DNA of 64,000 nucleotides from an uncultured Paracoccaceae bacterium (GTDB taxonomy: Bacteria > Pseudomonadota > Alphaproteobacteria > Rhodobacterales > Rhodobacteraceae): positions 248,001-312,000 of the forward strand of contig CANMTR010000002.1 of the NCBI GenBank assembly GCA_947500825.1, read 5' to 3'. Position numbers and translations under genes: made by a program. Shown here in pieces: positions 63,354 to 64,000 of this stretch. The stretch's first letter is position 1. Every line of letters begins with the position of its first letter. The notes under the pieces are model-generated. The model had not been told where the DNA came from, made no database searches, and was given only the letters and a program-made list of their open reading frames with translations.

Positions 63354-64000
63354 TCAGACCGCCCGCCGCAGCTCCTGGGCGAGATCCGTGCGCTCCCAGG
63401 AGAAGCCTCCGTCCGCCTCGGGCGCGCGGCCGAAATGCCCGTAGGCGGCCGTGCGGGCATAGATCGGGCGGTTCAGCTCCAGATGCGTGCGGATGCCCCG
63501 CGGCGTCAGGTCAATGGAGCGCCGGATCGCAGCCTCGATCTCCTCCTCGGGAACCTCGCCGGTGCCGTAGGTGTCGGCATAGATCGACAGGGGCTGGGCC
63601 ACCCCGATCGCGTAGGAGAGCTGGATCGCGCAGCGCTTTGCCATGCCCGCGGCGACCACGTTCTTAGCCAGGTAGCGCGCGGCATAGGCGGCCGAGCGGT
63701 CCACCTTGGTCGGGTCCTTGCCCGAGAAGGCGCCGCCGCCGTGGGGGGCCGAGCCTCCATAGGTGTCGACGATGATCTTGCGCCCGGTCAGCCCCGCGTC
63801 GCCGTCCGGTCCGCCGATGACGAAGACGCCGGTGGGGTTCACCCACCATTCCGTGGCGTCGGTGATCCAGCCATCGGGCAGGACCTCGCGGATATAGGGT
63901 TCCACGATGTCGCGGATGTCGGCGGAGGACTGGCTCTCGTCGGCATGCTGGGTCGACAGCACGATGGAGGTCGCCTCCACCGGCTTGCCGTCCTCGTAGC
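63354..64000 (-). CDS. metK: S-adenosylmethionine synthetase (partial at right edge)
   Basis: The last 215 residues are present; the N-terminal part lies beyond 64000. Visible MetK blocks are [20 protein letters not shown] and [20 protein letters not shown], where GGxxAFSGKDxxKVDRS is the conserved ATP/methionine loop. It condenses methionine and ATP to SAM. The stop at 63354 and C-terminus ([16 protein letters not shown]) are normal. The leader, where a SAM-sensing riboswitch might be, is outside the window. Confidence 0.96.
   Translation of the reverse strand, partial: YEDGKPVEATSIVLSTQHADESQSSADIRDIVEPYIREVLPDGWITDATEWWVNPTGVFVIGGPDGDAGLTGRKIIVDTYGGSAPHGGGAFSGKDPTKVDRSAAYAARYLAKNVVAAGMAKRCAIQLSYAIGVAQPLSIYADTYGTGEVPEEEIEAAIRRSIDLTPRGIRTHLELNRPIYARTAAYGHFGRAPEADGGFSWERTDLAQELRRAV

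Overview
The window is a GC-rich chromosomal segment (about 70% G+C by eye) of an alphaproteobacterium, most probably a member of the Rhodobacteraceae (Roseobacter group). Indicators are the run yajC-secD-secF-Mth938-ccmABCD-dsbE, the split-methionine-synthase style operon (MTHFR, corrinoid methyltransferase, RamA-like activator), a 76-residue roseobacter-type protein often mislabelled as phosphoribosylanthranilate isomerase, a class II (CP4-like) EPSP synthase, and dense head-to-tail genes with 1-8 nt overlaps. The assignment rests on remembered family features, not on a database search. No rRNA, tRNA, CRISPR array, transposase or integrase was seen.

Layout. 1-9.3 kb: a truncated MscS-type channel gene, tspO, zapE, folC-accD, a CPBP protease, ilvD and a LysR regulator. 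9.3-19.7 kb: OmpA-like, AhpD-like, GNAT and CinA-like genes in a leftward run, then sfsA, map and an MFS exporter rightward, rsmD and a flavoprotein leftward, a peroxiredoxin, and the tightly overlapping trio FemAB-like/phhB/mscS. 19.7-29.4 kb: GDPD, ridA, a small secreted protein, a lytic transglycosylase, dapA, smpB, a sulfurtransferase-aminotransferase pair, a rhodanese and putP, closed by a clear intrinsic terminator. 29.5-37.9 kb: ppx/gppA, then the rightward one-carbon/methionine operon (PF13769 protein, MTHFR, HAD phosphatase, MetH2-like methyltransferase, 76-aa protein, RamA-like activator), followed by a BCCT transporter. 37.9-45.2 kb: a CDF transporter and the leftward Sec/cytochrome-c-maturation cluster. 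45.4-53 kb: a secreted protease, serS, an AT-rich one-gene island, a TspO-related gene and the yfgM-bamB-der cluster. 53-64 kb: an uncharacterised membrane protein, an Atm1-type exporter, a LOG protein, rarD, trpGD, cmk-GFA-aroA, trmB, queF and the start-proximal-truncated metK.

How the genes work together. The strongest functional module is the methyl cycle: MTHFR makes methyl-THF, the MetH2-like protein moves the methyl to a corrinoid, the RamA-like protein should reactivate oxidised corrinoid, and metK at the right end turns methionine into SAM. The homocysteine- and B12-binding parts of methionine synthase are not in this window. The leftward Sec/ccm run couples protein export with haem delivery and thiol reduction for c-type cytochromes.

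The clearest anomaly is 47261-48298, where base composition falls to about 35-40% G+C within a few bases of the end of serS. It carries a single gene resembling putative phage abortive-infection proteins (putAbiC type), whose start codon overlaps the serS stop. This is the best candidate for an acquired defence gene. Two small tandem-repeat arrays (24 bp inside the GDPD gene, 27 bp between rarD and trpG) are further local oddities.
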